This document shows, piece by piece, positions 6,935 through 16,177 of a stretch of DNA of 33,134 nucleotides. The translations under genes were made by a program, and so were the position numbers. The notes beneath the pieces were generated by a model. It was given only the letters and a program-made list of their open reading frames with translations, did not search any database and had not been told where the DNA came from. This stretch comes from Candidatus Peregrinibacteria bacterium Greene0416_19 (GTDB lineage: Bacteria > Patescibacteriota > Gracilibacteria > Peribacterales > Peribacteraceae), in assembly GCA_007375735.1 (NCBI GenBank), contig VMEW01000017.1, positions 1 to 33,134 of the forward strand, read 5' to 3'. The first letter of the stretch is position 1, and every line of letters starts with the position of its first letter.

Positions 6935-8542
6935 TCATCCATTCCGCACCCGGAACATGCTCTGCGGCAGCTCATGCTTCTTGATCGTCTCCTGATTCGG
7001 GCCGTCGCGGCGAATCAGAATCAGTGTGTCGCCGTCCACGTACACCGGCGCCCAGGCAGGGTCGAACACGCGGGCGATCATGAAGCGCTGGCCCCACTCG
7101 GTCAGGTCCTGACGCTGGAAGAAGATGGTGTTGAATCGGTATTGTGCATCGATCTTTTTCCACGTTTCCTCATTCTCCTGCATCGGTACCAGGACGTCGG
7201 TGAAGAAGGATGTCGGGTAGGCCTCGGGCCGGGCATCCACGAACACCTTCTCCTGCGGGTAGAGCCCGTAGGTCAGGTAGCCGCCGATGTCGTAGTTGTT
7301 GAAGAGGGGACCCCGAAGACCTTCCCGGCGGAAAAATTCCAGGGAAGACAGAGCCCCCGGCCGCAGCCCCAGGCCGGTGACGGTCCACTGGCCGCGCCAG
7401 TAGTTCGGACGCAACGTGAAGAGTCCCCACAGCATGACGGCGGCGAGCAGGGGAGTCACGATGACCTCCAGGGGAAAGGTCGTGGGCACCAGGCGTTTCC
7501 AATCCGCCATGGCCAGATTGGCGGCGATGATCGGTATCGCGACCAGCCCGAAGAGCGTGAAATTGCGGATGGCGAGCCAGGCCAAGACGCTGAAGGTGAC
7601 GGAGAGCAGGGCGAACGCGATCGATGGAACCTTCCGGATCTGCCATGCGCGGATGATGGCGATCATCCAGCTGCCGACGAGCGCCAGACACACGATCTTG
7701 AAGTAGAGATTGAGCGGGTAATCCATGTAGCCGTCGATGAACCAGACGGTCTGGTTCTCCGCCAACCGGTAGCCGTACTCGCGGAAGATCGTGAGGGGTT
7801 CGAGCGCTCCGCGGATGCCGGCGGGGTTCAAGATCGTTGCTCCGGAGGTGAGGGCAAAGGTCAGGAGCAGCGGGCGCGAATTGACAATTGACAATTGAAA
7901 ATTGAAAATACTTCTCTTCTTCCTCGAATCGAGTATTTCCTCCAGGAGAAAGATAAAGATGAGGAACGGTCCGAGAAAGAAGTAGATGTGCAGGTTCACC
8001 CACAGGAGCTCCGCGGGTATGAGGATGAGCAGCAACATCTTGAGCGACATCGTTCCACGTCGATGCTCGAGGAGCAGCAGCAGGAACAGACCGGTCAGCA
8101 GGTAACTGAACGCTTCCGGGCGGATCTCCGTGCGGCTGGACAGGAGCGGGAGTGCGATGGCGGCACTCACGACTGCGAGGGGGAACGAGGATTCCCTCCA
8201 AGCGGCAAGGAAGAACAGAGCGAATGTGAGGATGCTCATCGCGGCGAAAAACGCCGACAGTCCGGTGAAACCCGCCACATGCCCGATCAGATAAAATATC
8301 ACGCCTGATCCCCAGTGGTGATTGATCGTCGGAAAGTCCGGATAGGTGTAGGAGTACAGGTTCGTCTGCGGAATGGTATGGCTTTCGATGAAGATCCTTC
8401 CGTTCACGAGGTGCCGGCCGATGTCCGCATTGCTGAAGTTGATCTTCTTGGCCATGAGGAGAGCACTCAGCCCGAGCAGGGCAGCGAAGATCACGGCCGT
8501 CCAAGCCCAGCGCACCACAGCCGTCTGTTGCGGGGTTAGCAT
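6935..8542 (-). CDS. Polytopic membrane protein, GT-C glycosyltransferase-like
   Basis: A 535-aa protein with about ten membrane helices in its first 400 residues and a soluble C-terminal domain. The segment after the first helix (NADIGRHLVNGRIFIESHTIPQTNLYSYTYPDFP then HHWGSGVIFYLI) resembles the first extracytoplasmic loop of GT-C/PMT-type proteins, where an acidic residue activates a lipid-linked sugar, but I cannot prove catalysis. It carries an odd in-frame insertion (four 7-base repeats, 7880-7907) encoding FNFQLSIVN in a cytoplasmic loop. It is divergent from gyrA. Confidence 0.7.
   Translation of the reverse strand: MLTPQQTAVVRWAWTAVIFAALLGLSALLMAKKINFSNADIGRHLVNGRIFIESHTIPQTNLYSYTYPDFPTINHHWGSGVIFYLIGHVAGFTGLSAFFAAMSILTFALFFLAAWRESSFPLAVVSAAIALPLLSSRTEIRPEAFSYLLTGLFLLLLLEHRRGTMSLKMLLLILIPAELLWVNLHIYFFLGPFLIFIFLLEEILDSRKKRSIFNFQLSIVNSRPLLLTFALTSGATILNPAGIRGALEPLTIFREYGYRLAENQTVWFIDGYMDYPLNLYFKIVCLALVGSWMIAIIRAWQIRKVPSIAFALLSVTFSVLAWLAIRNFTLFGLVAIPIIAANLAMADWKRLVPTTFPLEVIVTPLLAAVMLWGLFTLRPNYWRGQWTVTGLGLRPGALSSLEFFRREGLRGPLFNNYDIGGYLTYGLYPQEKVFVDARPEAYPTSFFTDVLVPMQENEETWKKIDAQYRFNTIFFQRQDLTEWGQRFMIARVFDPAWAPVYVDGDTLILIRRDGPNQETIKKHELPQSMFRVRNG
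7880..7907. repeat. Four 7-bp tandem repeats inside the membrane protein gene
   Basis: ATTGACA twice, then ATTGAAA twice. The tract is AT-rich in a GC-rich gene and stays in frame, adding a short peptide between two membrane helices. Confidence 0.7.
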
Positions 8543-8637
8543 CGGTCGGAAGGGTAGCAGAAAAAGTGGTGCAAAACCCCTTCCTCACGCGGGCAGCTTT
8601 CGGTAGTCTTTGAATCTGAGCCCCATTCACCTTTCGT

Positions 8638-11280
8638 ATGCCCGAGAAGGACGAACCGAAGAAGCAGCCTGTCCCCGCCGATCCCTCCTGGGATAGGGAA
8701 TCTCTCTCCAATCTGGGACGCATCAAGCCGCGACCAATCGTGGTGGAAATGGAGGAGAGCTACCTGAGCTATGCGATGAGCGTCATCGTCTCGCGCGCTC
8801 TTCCGGATGCGCGTGACGGACTCAAGCCGGTGCACCGGCGCATTCTGCACGGCATGAACGATCTGGGGCTGCGGTCATCCGCCAAATTCCGCAAATCCGC
8901 ACTGATCGTCGGTGATGTGATGGGTAAATACCATCCGCACGGTGACTCCGCCATCTACGAATCACTCGTGCGCATGGCGCAGCAATTTTCCATGCGATAC
9001 CCGCTCGTACACGGACAGGGCAACTTCGGATCCATCGACGGGGACGGCGCCGCGGCCATGCGCTACACGGAGTCCAAACTGGCGCGGATTTCCGACGAGA
9101 TGCTCGCCGACATCGAGAAGCAGACGGTGGAGTTCGTGCCCAACTACGACGCCAGCCGCAAAGAGCCATCCGTCTTGCCCGCCAAAATCCCGAACCTGCT
9201 CCTGAACGGAACCGTGGGCATCGCCGTCGGAATGGCGACCAATATCCCGCCCCATAACATCAACGAGCTCATCGACGCCACGCTCTATCTGCTCGATAAC
9301 AAAGAGGCCACGGTGGAGGACCTGCTGCGGTTTGTCCAGGGGCCGGATTTCCCCACCGGCGGCATCGTCTACAGCAAAGAGGCCATCCGCCAGGCGTACC
9401 TGACTGGCCGGGGGTCGGTCATCATACGCGGCAAGGCGGAGATAGAGGAACAGGCCGGGCGCTACCGCATCCGCGTGAGCGAGATCCCGTACCAGGTGAA
9501 CAAGTCCGCCATGATCGAACGCATGGCGCAGCTCGTGACCGACAAGATCATCCAGGGCATCAGCGACATCCGCGACGAGAGCGACCGCGACGGCATCCGC
9601 ATCATCATCGAGCTCAAGAAGGACGCCTATCCCCAGAAGATTCTGAACCAGCTGTTCAAGCACACCGATCTCCAGAGCAGCTTCGGCTACAACATGATCG
9701 CGCTTGCCGATGGCATCCAGCCCCGGCTCCTCAATCTGCAGGAGCTGCTGCAAATCTTCATCGATCACCGCCGCGTCGTCATCACCCGCCGCATCACGTT
9801 CGACCGCGACCGGGCCAAGGAGCGGGCGCACATCCTCGAGGGTCTCAAGAAGGCACTCGATCACATTGACGAGGTCATCGCGACGATCAAGAAGAGCGAA
9901 ACGAGGGATATCGCGAAAGAGAATCTTGTGAAGAAATTCAAGCTGACCGAGATCCAGGCTGAGGCCATCCTCCAGATGCGACTCCAGACCCTTGCCGGGC
10001 TGGAACGGAAGAAGATCGAGGACGAACTGAAGGAAAAGCTCGCGTTCATCGCCGAATGCGAGGCCATCCTCAAGGACAAGAAGAAGATCGACAAAATTCT
10101 GTATGGCGAACTTGAGGAACTGAAGAAGAGCTACGGCGATAAGCGCCGCACGGCTGTGGTGAGCTCCGAAGTAGGTCAGTTCTCCGCCAAGGACACCATC
10201 CCGAACGCCCCCATGATCATCACGCTCACCACGGGCGGGTACGTGAAGCGCCTGAGCCCCGTGCAATTCCGCTTGCAGCACCGCGGCGGCAAGGGGGTCA
10301 AGGGGATGACGGCCAAGGAGGATGACGAGGTGATGTCGCTGGTGCATGTGATGAACCACGACAACATGCTCTTCTTCACCAATACCGGTCGCATCTTCAA
10401 GCTGCCGGCCTACGAGATCCCGCAGGCGGGCCGGGTGGCCAAAGGCCAGGCGATCGTCAACCTGTTGCAGCTGCAGCCGGAGGAGCGCATCACCGCCATC
10501 CTCAAGGCGAATCTGGAGGGGAAGAAGCACCTGTTCATGACGACCAACAAAGGCACGGTCAAGCGCACGGACCTGACGGAGTTCGACAACATCCGCCGCT
10601 CCGGCCTCATCGCTCAGAAGCTGCCGCCGGGCGAGGAGCTCAAGTGGGTCATCGCCACCAGCGGCAAGGACGAGATTTTCATCCTCACCCGCAAGGGCAA
10701 GGCCATCCGCTTCCCAGAGGCCGACGTGCGGTCCATGGGCCGCGCCGCCGCCGGTGTCATCGGCGTGCGGCTGAATGACGGTGACGAGGTGGTGGAAGCG
10801 GCGCTCATCGCTGACCCCAAGACCAGCCGGCTGCTCGTGGTCATGGAGAACGGGCTCGGCAAGATGACACCCGTGACCGAGTACCGCTTCCAGGGCCGCG
10901 GAGGAACCGGTGTGAAGGCGGCCCAGCTGACTGCGAAGACCGGCGACATCGTCGGCGGCGCGGTGTTGGTGGAAGGCGAGGACGGCGATCTGCTCTGCAT
11001 CAGCAAACAGGGTCAGATGATCCGCATGCGCCTGAGCGACATTCCGTCACGCGGCCGCGCCACGCAGGGCGTCATCGTCATGCGTCTGAATGCCAAGGAC
11101 AAGGTCGCCACCATGAGCGTGGTGATGGAGGACAAGAACGCGGAGGAGGCGATCCTCGCCGCGGCGGAAGAGGAGCGTGCCGGCGAAGTCGAAGCGATAG
11201 AGGAGGAGGCGGAGACGGCCGAAGCCGCAGTGAAGAAGGCGGAGCGGCGGGCGAAGCGGGCGGCGAAGGAATTATTATGA
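8638..11280 (+). CDS. gyrA: DNA gyrase subunit A
   Basis: The 880-aa subunit cuts and religates DNA in the type II topoisomerase GyrA2B2. The catalytic tyrosine is Tyr143 (AAAMRYTE). The quinolone region reads [17 protein letters not shown] with Ser104 and Glu108 at the resistance-associated positions. A GyrA-box variant QHRGGKG (547-553) at the start of the C-terminal beta-pinwheel marks it as GyrA rather than ParC. The C terminus is an acidic then lysine-rich tail. No Shine-Dalgarno is visible; a possible -10 TAGTCT about 30 bases upstream is weak. gyrB is not adjacent. Confidence 0.98.
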   Translation: MPEKDEPKKQPVPADPSWDRESLSNLGRIKPRPIVVEMEESYLSYAMSVIVSRALPDARDGLKPVHRRILHGMNDLGLRSSAKFRKSALIVGDVMGKYHPHGDSAIYESLVRMAQQFSMRYPLVHGQGNFGSIDGDGAAAMRYTESKLARISDEMLADIEKQTVEFVPNYDASRKEPSVLPAKIPNLLLNGTVGIAVGMATNIPPHNINELIDATLYLLDNKEATVEDLLRFVQGPDFPTGGIVYSKEAIRQAYLTGRGSVIIRGKAEIEEQAGRYRIRVSEIPYQVNKSAMIERMAQLVTDKIIQGISDIRDESDRDGIRIIIELKKDAYPQKILNQLFKHTDLQSSFGYNMIALADGIQPRLLNLQELLQIFIDHRRVVITRRITFDRDRAKERAHILEGLKKALDHIDEVIATIKKSETRDIAKENLVKKFKLTEIQAEAILQMRLQTLAGLERKKIEDELKEKLAFIAECEAILKDKKKIDKILYGELEELKKSYGDKRRTAVVSSEVGQFSAKDTIPNAPMIITLTTGGYVKRLSPVQFRLQHRGGKGVKGMTAKEDDEVMSLVHVMNHDNMLFFTNTGRIFKLPAYEIPQAGRVAKGQAIVNLLQLQPEERITAILKANLEGKKHLFMTTNKGTVKRTDLTEFDNIRRSGLIAQKLPPGEELKWVIATSGKDEIFILTRKGKAIRFPEADVRSMGRAAAGVIGVRLNDGDEVVEAALIADPKTSRLLVVMENGLGKMTPVTEYRFQGRGGTGVKAAQLTAKTGDIVGGAVLVEGEDGDLLCISKQGQMIRMRLSDIPSRGRATQGVIVMRLNAKDKVATMSVVMEDKNAEEAILAAAEEERAGEVEAIEEEAETAEAAVKKAERRAKRAAKELL

Positions 11281-11282
11281 CC

Positions 11283-11386
11283 CAGCGCGGGTATTCCACC
11301 CGCGGTGTATCCATTGTTCCATTCATCGCCTTGCAATAATCTCACTAATCTGTACACTCCTGCCCGCGGGTGGAATACCCGCGCTG
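11283..11386. repeat. Paired REP-like hairpins between gyrA and rpmE (BIME-like)
   Basis: Arms 11283-11305 and 11364-11386 are perfect 23-bp reverse complements, separated by 58 bases. Each arm is also a hairpin by itself (CGCGGGT, five-base loop, ACCCGCG). The left arm starts two bases after the gyrA stop; the right arm begins at the predicted rpmE transcription start. No T-tract follows the first hairpin, so it is not a standard terminator. Confidence 0.85.
11331..11358 (+). promoter_or_regulatory. rpmE promoter
   Basis: TTGCAA (11331-11336), 16-base spacer, TACACT (11353-11358), lying in the centre of the paired hairpin element. The predicted start near 11365 would make the right-arm hairpin the very 5' end of the mRNA, where it could protect the message. 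Confidence 0.6.
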
Positions 11387-11394
11387 CCACCTCC

Positions 11395-11616
11395 ATGAAA
11401 ACAGGCATCCACCCCGCCGTGCACGACAAGGCCAAGACCACCTGCCAGAACTGCGGGGCGATATTCCTGATCCCGTCGACGGTCAGCGAACAGACGGTAG
11501 AGACTTGCAGGATGTGCCACCCCATCTATACGGGTAAGGCCCAGAAGGACCTCCGCGGCGGCCGCATCGACCGGTTTCGCAAGCGGATGGCGAAGGGGAA
11601 GGGGAAGAAGGCTTGA
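11395..11616 (+). CDS. rpmE: 50S ribosomal protein bL31, zinc-binding form
   Basis: A 73-aa ribosomal protein starting MKTGIHPAVHDKAK. The four zinc ligands are in CQNCG and CRMCHP, followed by the conserved YTGKAQ, and a basic tail rich in Lys/Arg binds rRNA. ATG 11395 fits the family start; a longer frame from 11305 would run through the repeat element. The zinc-less paralogue is not in this window. Confidence 0.95.
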   Translation: MKTGIHPAVHDKAKTTCQNCGAIFLIPSTVSEQTVETCRMCHPIYTGKAQKDLRGGRIDRFRKRMAKGKGKKA

Positions 11617-11666
11617 CCATCACCCCGCCGGAAATCCGTTCAAAGCGTCGGGGCCGTGGAACGGTC

Positions 11667-11696
11667 CTGGCACTCACAAGTGAAGAGTGCTATGCT
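11667..11696 (+). promoter_or_regulatory. hrcA promoter with CIRCE operator
   Basis: GCACTC (11670-11675), exactly nine bases, GAGTGC (11685-11690) is the core of the CIRCE element (consensus TTAGCACTC-N9-GAGTGCTAA). It sits between a -35-like TGGCAC (11668-11673) and -10 TATGCT (11691-11696, preceded by TGC), so HrcA bound here would block its own transcription. The -10 ends 7 bases before the ATG. Confidence 0.85.
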
Positions 11697-11703
11697 CCCC
11701 CGC

Positions 11704-12417
11704 ATGAATACGCGCCAAGCCAAGCTCCTCGTGGCTGTGATTGATCAGTTCATCAAGACCGCCGAGCCGGTCGGGAGCAAGCACCTGCTGGAGTGTGCCG
11801 ATTTCTGCCTGTCCGGGGCCACCGTCCGCAACGAGATGCGGGTGCTGGGCGATGAAGGCTACCTGGAGCAGCCGCATATCTCCGCCGGCCGCGTGCCGAC
11901 GGCCAAGGGGTACCGGGTGTACGTGAAGGACTACATGGAGCCCTCGCAGGCGGAGAAGCAAGTGCGCAAGAAGTTTGAGACCCTCAAGGATCAGTATTTC
12001 CAGCGCAAGGATCAGGAACGAGCCTACGAGGCCGCCATGCTGCTTGCGCAGATGATCCCCAACATCGCGTTCATCACCGTGCCCCACAAGACTCGTGTCT
12101 ACTACATGGGACTGGCAAACGCCCTCCGACAGCCGGACTTCCTCCTCAACCCCCGGCTTGCAACCGGGGTGGTGGAGATTCTGGAGGAGCGGTTGAGCCA
12201 GCTCTTGGACCGTATCGATATCGACGACAAGGTTCGTTACTACATCGGTGACGAGCACATCTTCCACCAGATCCAAAGCTGCAGCCTGGTAGTCACCGCA
12301 TACAGCATCCGCGGCCACAGGGGTGTGATCGGCATCCTGGGGCCGATGAGGATGGATTATGCCTATAACACTATTGCACTGGAGCTGGCGGCGGATCTCC
12401 TTCGCAGCACGAACTAA
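11704..12417 (+). CDS. hrcA: Heat-inducible transcription repressor HrcA
   Basis: Represses chaperone operons at CIRCE. The N-terminal winged helix contains AEPVGSKHLLE, LSGATVRNEM and the wing SAGRVPTAKGYR; the C terminus has GILGPMRMDYAYN, the conserved HrcA motif. At 237 aa it is about 100 residues shorter than typical HrcA, with a reduced GAF-like/dimerisation region. No groE or dnaK is adjacent; the CIRCE just upstream indicates autoregulation. ATG 11704 was chosen over ATG 11692 because the latter lies inside the -10. Confidence 0.94.
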   Translation: MNTRQAKLLVAVIDQFIKTAEPVGSKHLLECADFCLSGATVRNEMRVLGDEGYLEQPHISAGRVPTAKGYRVYVKDYMEPSQAEKQVRKKFETLKDQYFQRKDQERAYEAAMLLAQMIPNIAFITVPHKTRVYYMGLANALRQPDFLLNPRLATGVVEILEERLSQLLDRIDIDDKVRYYIGDEHIFHQIQSCSLVVTAYSIRGHRGVIGILGPMRMDYAYNTIALELAADLLRSTN

Positions 12418-12431
12418 ACGACGTGTACAAT
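12401..12431 (+). promoter_or_regulatory. Promoter of the VirD4/HerA-like ATPase gene
   Basis: TGTACAAT gives a -10 TACAAT (12426-12431) ending 6 bases before ATG 12438, with a weak -35 TTCGCA 19 bases upstream, inside the end of hrcA. It shows that GTG 12423, upstream of the -10, is not the start. Confidence 0.55.
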
Positions 12432-12437
12432 ACAGGT

Positions 12438-15266
12438 ATGAGCCCCGCCACGGAGCAAGTGTTGGTGAGAATCCGGCCGCCCCTTCCCGATCCGGACGAG
12501 GTGAACGCGGGCCGCGGGCCGCTCATGATGGAGTCGGTCCTGTCAGCCCTCCATTCATTCAGAGGCAAGGGGCCGCTCTCGCTCGAGATCGGGTACAGCG
12601 GAGGGAAGATTGCGCTGTTCGCACGCGCAGCTCGTCGAGCTGCCCCCTTGGTGGAAAGTCAATTTTATGCACAGTACCCCGATTGCGAAATCGAACTCGA
12701 TGATCCGGCGATCTTCACGGCCACACCAAGCGAAGTGGTGCACTCGTGCGATCTGGTTCTCAATGATCCGGAGGTGTTCCCCATCAAGCGGCACCCACAA
12801 TTCATCGAGATGATGAGCCGTCAGAACATCGATCCGATTGCCGGCATCACGTCGGCGTTCGTCCGATACCCCGCCCCCGGCATGCGGGCACACGTGCAGA
12901 TGATCCTCACGCCCGTCCACGGACCTCACTACCGCCGCCGCGTACTCAAGTTCCTGCCGCTCCTCACCAAGGGACTCCCCAAGCATTTCCCGGCCTACGC
13001 GAAGATCTTCGCGCGGGTGCACCTCGCACGGGGCTGGAAGCGGCTGGCCTCCCTGCCGTTCGATGGGCTCATGGGCGGGTTCCGCACCTGGTTCATCCGG
13101 GCTCCCCAGACCCGCACCTCGTTTTTGACGGGGGAAACGACGATGGTGGAGGAGGAGGATGAGGCGAGCAAAGTGGGCATGCGGAGCCACGACCGGGAGG
13201 ATGCCGTCACGGCGGCGGTCGACAAGGTCAACCGCCTCCTCTTCTTCGCCAATGTGCGCGTGAGCGTGATCGCCCCCAAAGGCAGGGAGGCAGAGGCGGA
13301 GGCGAAGGTGGAGGAAATCGTGAGCAGCTTCCGCCAGTTCACGCTCCCCCACTGCAATGGTTTCACCGCGAGCGCCATCAGCCAGTTTTCCCAGATTCCC
13401 GCGGGCTTCCGCACCGACCCGTACGTGCTTTCGGTCGAGGAAGTGGCGACGGTGTGGCACCTGCCGAACATCCTCGTCAAAACCCCCAATCTCGATTGGG
13501 TGATGAGCAAGAAGCTGGAGCCGCCGGTGGATCTGCCTATTGTGAATGACCAAAAAGACCGAAAGGACCCAAAAGACCCAAAGGACTCAAAGGAACAGGA
13601 GGATCTGACGGTACTGGGTGAGGCTATTTTCCGCGGTGAGCGGCGAAAGTTCGGCATCCTTCCGGACGACCGGCGGCGACACACCTACATTATCGGGAAG
13701 ACGGGGATGGGGAAGTCGACGCTGCTCGAAAACATGATCTTCGCCGACATTCACGCCGGCAGAGGGGTGGCGGTGGTCGACCCGCACGGGGACTTGGTGG
13801 AGAATGTCCTTCGCTTCATCCCGGCAGAACGGAGCAACGACGTCATCCTGTTCGATCCGTCGGACAAGGATTTTCCGGTTTCCTTCAACATGCTGTCCAT
13901 TGATAGCGAGGACCAGCGATCGCTGGTCGTCTCCGGTCTGATGAGCGTGTTCAAGAAGCTGTGGCCGGAGACGTTCTCCGGGCGCATGGAGTACATCCTC
14001 CGGAACACCCTGCTGGCGCTCACCGAGGCGGGCGGCAACTCCATGCTCGGCATCATGCGCATGTTCAGCGACCCGCTCTACCGGATCAAAACACTCGAGC
14101 ATGTGCAGGACCACATCGTGAAGAGCTTCTGGGAGGATGAGTTCACCAGCTGGTCGGAGAAGTACCAGACCGAGGCCCTGGCCGCCATCCAGAACAAGAT
14201 CGGGCAGCTCCTCTCCACCCCGCTCATCCGCAACATCGTGGGTCAGGTAACGAGCAAGCTCGATATCCGTCACGCGATGGATACGGGGAAAATCATCCTC
14301 ATGAATCTGAGCAAGGGGAAACTCGGCGAGGACAACAGCGCCTTCCTGGGTTCCATGTTCGTCACCAAGTTCCAGCTGGATGCCATGAGCCGGGCGGACG
14401 TGCCGGAAGCCGATCGCCGGGACTTCTACCTGTACGTGGACGAATTCCAGAACTTCGCCACGGAGTCCTTCGCGACGATCCTCAGCGAGGCGCGCAAGTA
14501 CCATCTGAACCTCACCATCGCCAACCAGTACATCGGCCAGCTGCTGCTGGGTGACAACAGCACGGCGCTCAAAGATGCGGTCTTCGGGAACGTCGGATCT
14601 ATCGTCTGCTTCCAGGTGGGCAGTGACGATGCCGAGCCGATGAGTCTCCAGTTTGAAGAAATGGTCCTCCCGAAGGACATCCTCAGCCTCCCCAAGTACC
14701 ACGCCTACTTCCGCCTGATGATCAAGGGCATCCCCAGCAAACCATTCTCCGTCCAGACGCTCCCGCCGCCGGATTTCCGGCAGGATCAGGGAAGACTGGA
14801 GAAGATTAAAACGCTCTCCCGCGAGCGCTACAGCGAGGAGCGCAAGACCGTGGAGGGGAAGATCGCCAAGTGGGTGGCCGCCGGCCGCGAGTCACACGTT
14901 TCCGCCAAGGTGATGGAGAAGAAGAAGGAGAAGGAGGAAGAGGAGAAGAAGAAGGCCAAAGCTAAGGGCATGACGTTGGAGGAGTACAGGAAGTGGCGCG
15001 ACAGGGAGACAGCGCTGAATGACTTCAACATGCTGCGGAAGAAGAAGTTCAAGGGCGAAGCGCTCACAGCGGAAGAGACGACGAAGATGGCTGACCTGGA
15101 GAAGAAACTGGAAGCCAGCGGCGGGATCCCGCCGCCGAGCAAGACCATGATGGAGGCGGTGACGGGGAAGCTGGAGAAGATGAAGGAGGGTGGGGCTGCG
15201 AATCCAGGGGTAGAACCGAAGAAGAACACCGTGCCCAAAGGGTCGCCGAAGAAGCCTCAGAAATAG
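12438..15266 (+). CDS. VirD4/TraD-HerA-like type IV secretion-type ATPase
   Basis: A 942-aa protein. Residues 1 to about 365 form an N-terminal domain of unknown function. A low-complexity linker (repeats of KDP, about 371-388) follows. The ATPase domain has Walker A GKTGMGKST (about 420-428), VVDPHGDLVENVL, and Walker B YVDEFQNF (about 665-672), then a TraM-recognition-like stretch (EARKYHLNLTIANQYIGQL). The C terminus is a lysine/glutamate coiled coil. Such proteins pump DNA or drive type IV systems; CPR genomes often carry them without a full secretion system. No other secretion genes are visible here. The true role is open. Confidence 0.85.
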   Translation: MSPATEQVLVRIRPPLPDPDEVNAGRGPLMMESVLSALHSFRGKGPLSLEIGYSGGKIALFARAARRAAPLVESQFYAQYPDCEIELDDPAIFTATPSEVVHSCDLVLNDPEVFPIKRHPQFIEMMSRQNIDPIAGITSAFVRYPAPGMRAHVQMILTPVHGPHYRRRVLKFLPLLTKGLPKHFPAYAKIFARVHLARGWKRLASLPFDGLMGGFRTWFIRAPQTRTSFLTGETTMVEEEDEASKVGMRSHDREDAVTAAVDKVNRLLFFANVRVSVIAPKGREAEAEAKVEEIVSSFRQFTLPHCNGFTASAISQFSQIPAGFRTDPYVLSVEEVATVWHLPNILVKTPNLDWVMSKKLEPPVDLPIVNDQKDRKDPKDPKDSKEQEDLTVLGEAIFRGERRKFGILPDDRRRHTYIIGKTGMGKSTLLENMIFADIHAGRGVAVVDPHGDLVENVLRFIPAERSNDVILFDPSDKDFPVSFNMLSIDSEDQRSLVVSGLMSVFKKLWPETFSGRMEYILRNTLLALTEAGGNSMLGIMRMFSDPLYRIKTLEHVQDHIVKSFWEDEFTSWSEKYQTEALAAIQNKIGQLLSTPLIRNIVGQVTSKLDIRHAMDTGKIILMNLSKGKLGEDNSAFLGSMFVTKFQLDAMSRADVPEADRRDFYLYVDEFQNFATESFATILSEARKYHLNLTIANQYIGQLLLGDNSTALKDAVFGNVGSIVCFQVGSDDAEPMSLQFEEMVLPKDILSLPKYHAYFRLMIKGIPSKPFSVQTLPPPDFRQDQGRLEKIKTLSRERYSEERKTVEGKIAKWVAAGRESHVSAKVMEKKKEKEEEEKKKAKAKGMTLEEYRKWRDRETALNDFNMLRKKKFKGEALTAEETTKMADLEKKLEASGGIPPPSKTMMEAVTGKLEKMKEGGAANPGVEPKKNTVPKGSPKKPQK
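13546..13596. repeat. Imperfect 9-bp repeat encoding the KDP linker
   Basis: Purine-rich units close to AAAGGACCC are repeated about five times in frame in the ATPase gene, encoding a charged linker between the N-terminal and ATPase domains. Confidence 0.6.
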
Positions 15267-15280
15267 CCAGAAATCCCATA

Positions 15281-15469
15281 CCAGGTAGCGTCAACGGCAT
15301 GACCACCTCAAGGTGATGGATATTCGCAGTCAGATCGAAAGAACATTGTATCCCCGCCGTGACGCGATCGCGGGTCATGACGATCGCGTCACGGCGGGGA
15401 TTATGATCGTGACGAGCGTCGTTCCATGACACATTCTGTGACGGTGGTCGTGCCGTTGACGCTACCCGG
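15281..15469. repeat. 189-bp near-symmetric palindrome between the ATPase and SGNH genes
   Basis: Outer arms 15281-15307 and 15443-15469 match at 25 of 27 positions as reverse complements. Inner arms 15352-15370 and 15381-15399 are a perfect 19-bp inverted repeat (CCCCGCCGTGACGCGATCG) around a 10-base loop. The intermediate arms are nearly equal in length (44 and 43 bases) and diverged, with patches of complementarity. The whole spacer could fold into one long hairpin. No open reading frame or T-tract goes with it. Confidence 0.8.
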
Positions 15470-15470
15470 G

Positions 15471-15479
15471 TGCTAGGCT
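15471..15479 (+). promoter_or_regulatory. Extended -10 of the SGNH hydrolase gene
   Basis: TGC TAGGCT ends 6 bases before GTG 15486; no Shine-Dalgarno. It lies just outside the palindrome. Confidence 0.4.
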
Positions 15480-15485
15480 GTTCCT

Positions 15486-16169
15486 GTGCTCAGACGTCAA
15501 TCGCTTACGCTCGTCCTCGGTCTGCTGATCGCCGGTTGCGCAGCCGCACCTGTTCCTCATGAATCCGCCCCGCCACCCATGCAGCCCGTCACATACATGC
15601 CCATCGGTGATTCCTATACGATCGGGACGGGCGTGACGCCGGAGGAGTCGTGGCCGGTGCTGCTGACGAAGCGTCTGAGGGAAGAGGGGATTCCTATCGC
15701 CATGGGCTTCAACCCGGCCGTTGCGGGCTGGACCGTTGGCGCCGCGATCGAGGGGGAACTGCCGCATATGGAGCTCGAACATCCCACCTTCTCCACGCTC
15801 CTCATCGGTGCGAATGATATCGTGCGGGGGATCGGACCTGCGCTCTTCCAGAGTCGATTGGGAAAGTTGATGGACGAGATGCTCAAGACACTCCCGGGAC
15901 CCGACCGATTGCTCGTGATCACGATCCCCGATTTTGCCCTCGCCCCCTCGATCAACCGGCCGGAGACCGAGGCCGTGATTGATCGGTATAACGGCATCAT
16001 CCGCGAGGAGGCGCGGAAGAGGGGACTCACGATTGTGGACATCTTCGAGCCTACGAGGTACTTCAGGCCGGAAGACTATACCGACGACGGTCTGCACTTT
16101 TCGCCTGCAGGAAACAGGAAGATAGAGGAAGCCGTGTTCCCACTTGCAATGAAGCTGCTTCATGAATAA
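15486..16169 (+). CDS. SGNH/GDSL hydrolase lipoprotein
   Basis: A 227-aa exported esterase-type protein. A lipoprotein signal (SLTLVLGLLIAGC) places the lipidated cysteine at Cys18. Block I is GDSYTIG with nucleophile Ser43, block III is GAND, and the C-terminal DGLH supplies Asp201 and His204; all catalytic positions are present. It probably removes acyl or acetyl groups from lipids or cell-surface polymers outside the membrane. The start is GTG 15486, supported by the adjacent -10. Transcription may continue into the structured 3' region ended at 16398. Confidence 0.9.
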   Translation: MLRRQSLTLVLGLLIAGCAAAPVPHESAPPPMQPVTYMPIGDSYTIGTGVTPEESWPVLLTKRLREEGIPIAMGFNPAVAGWTVGAAIEGELPHMELEHPTFSTLLIGANDIVRGIGPALFQSRLGKLMDEMLKTLPGPDRLLVITIPDFALAPSINRPETEAVIDRYNGIIREEARKRGLTIVDIFEPTRYFRPEDYTDDGLHFSPAGNRKIEEAVFPLAMKLLHE

Positions 16170-16177
16170 CGGTTTTC

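Noticed and set aside
8962..10530. 522-aa minus-strand open frame
   Set aside because: It lies wholly antisense to gyrA and reflects GC-rich codon structure; no promoter or family features.
11283..11305. gyrA intrinsic terminator
   Set aside because: The hairpin is stable but is not followed by a T-tract, and an inverted copy occurs before rpmE; it is better described as a repeat element.
13587..14702. 371-aa minus-strand open frame
   Set aside because: Antisense shadow of the well-supported ATPase domain.
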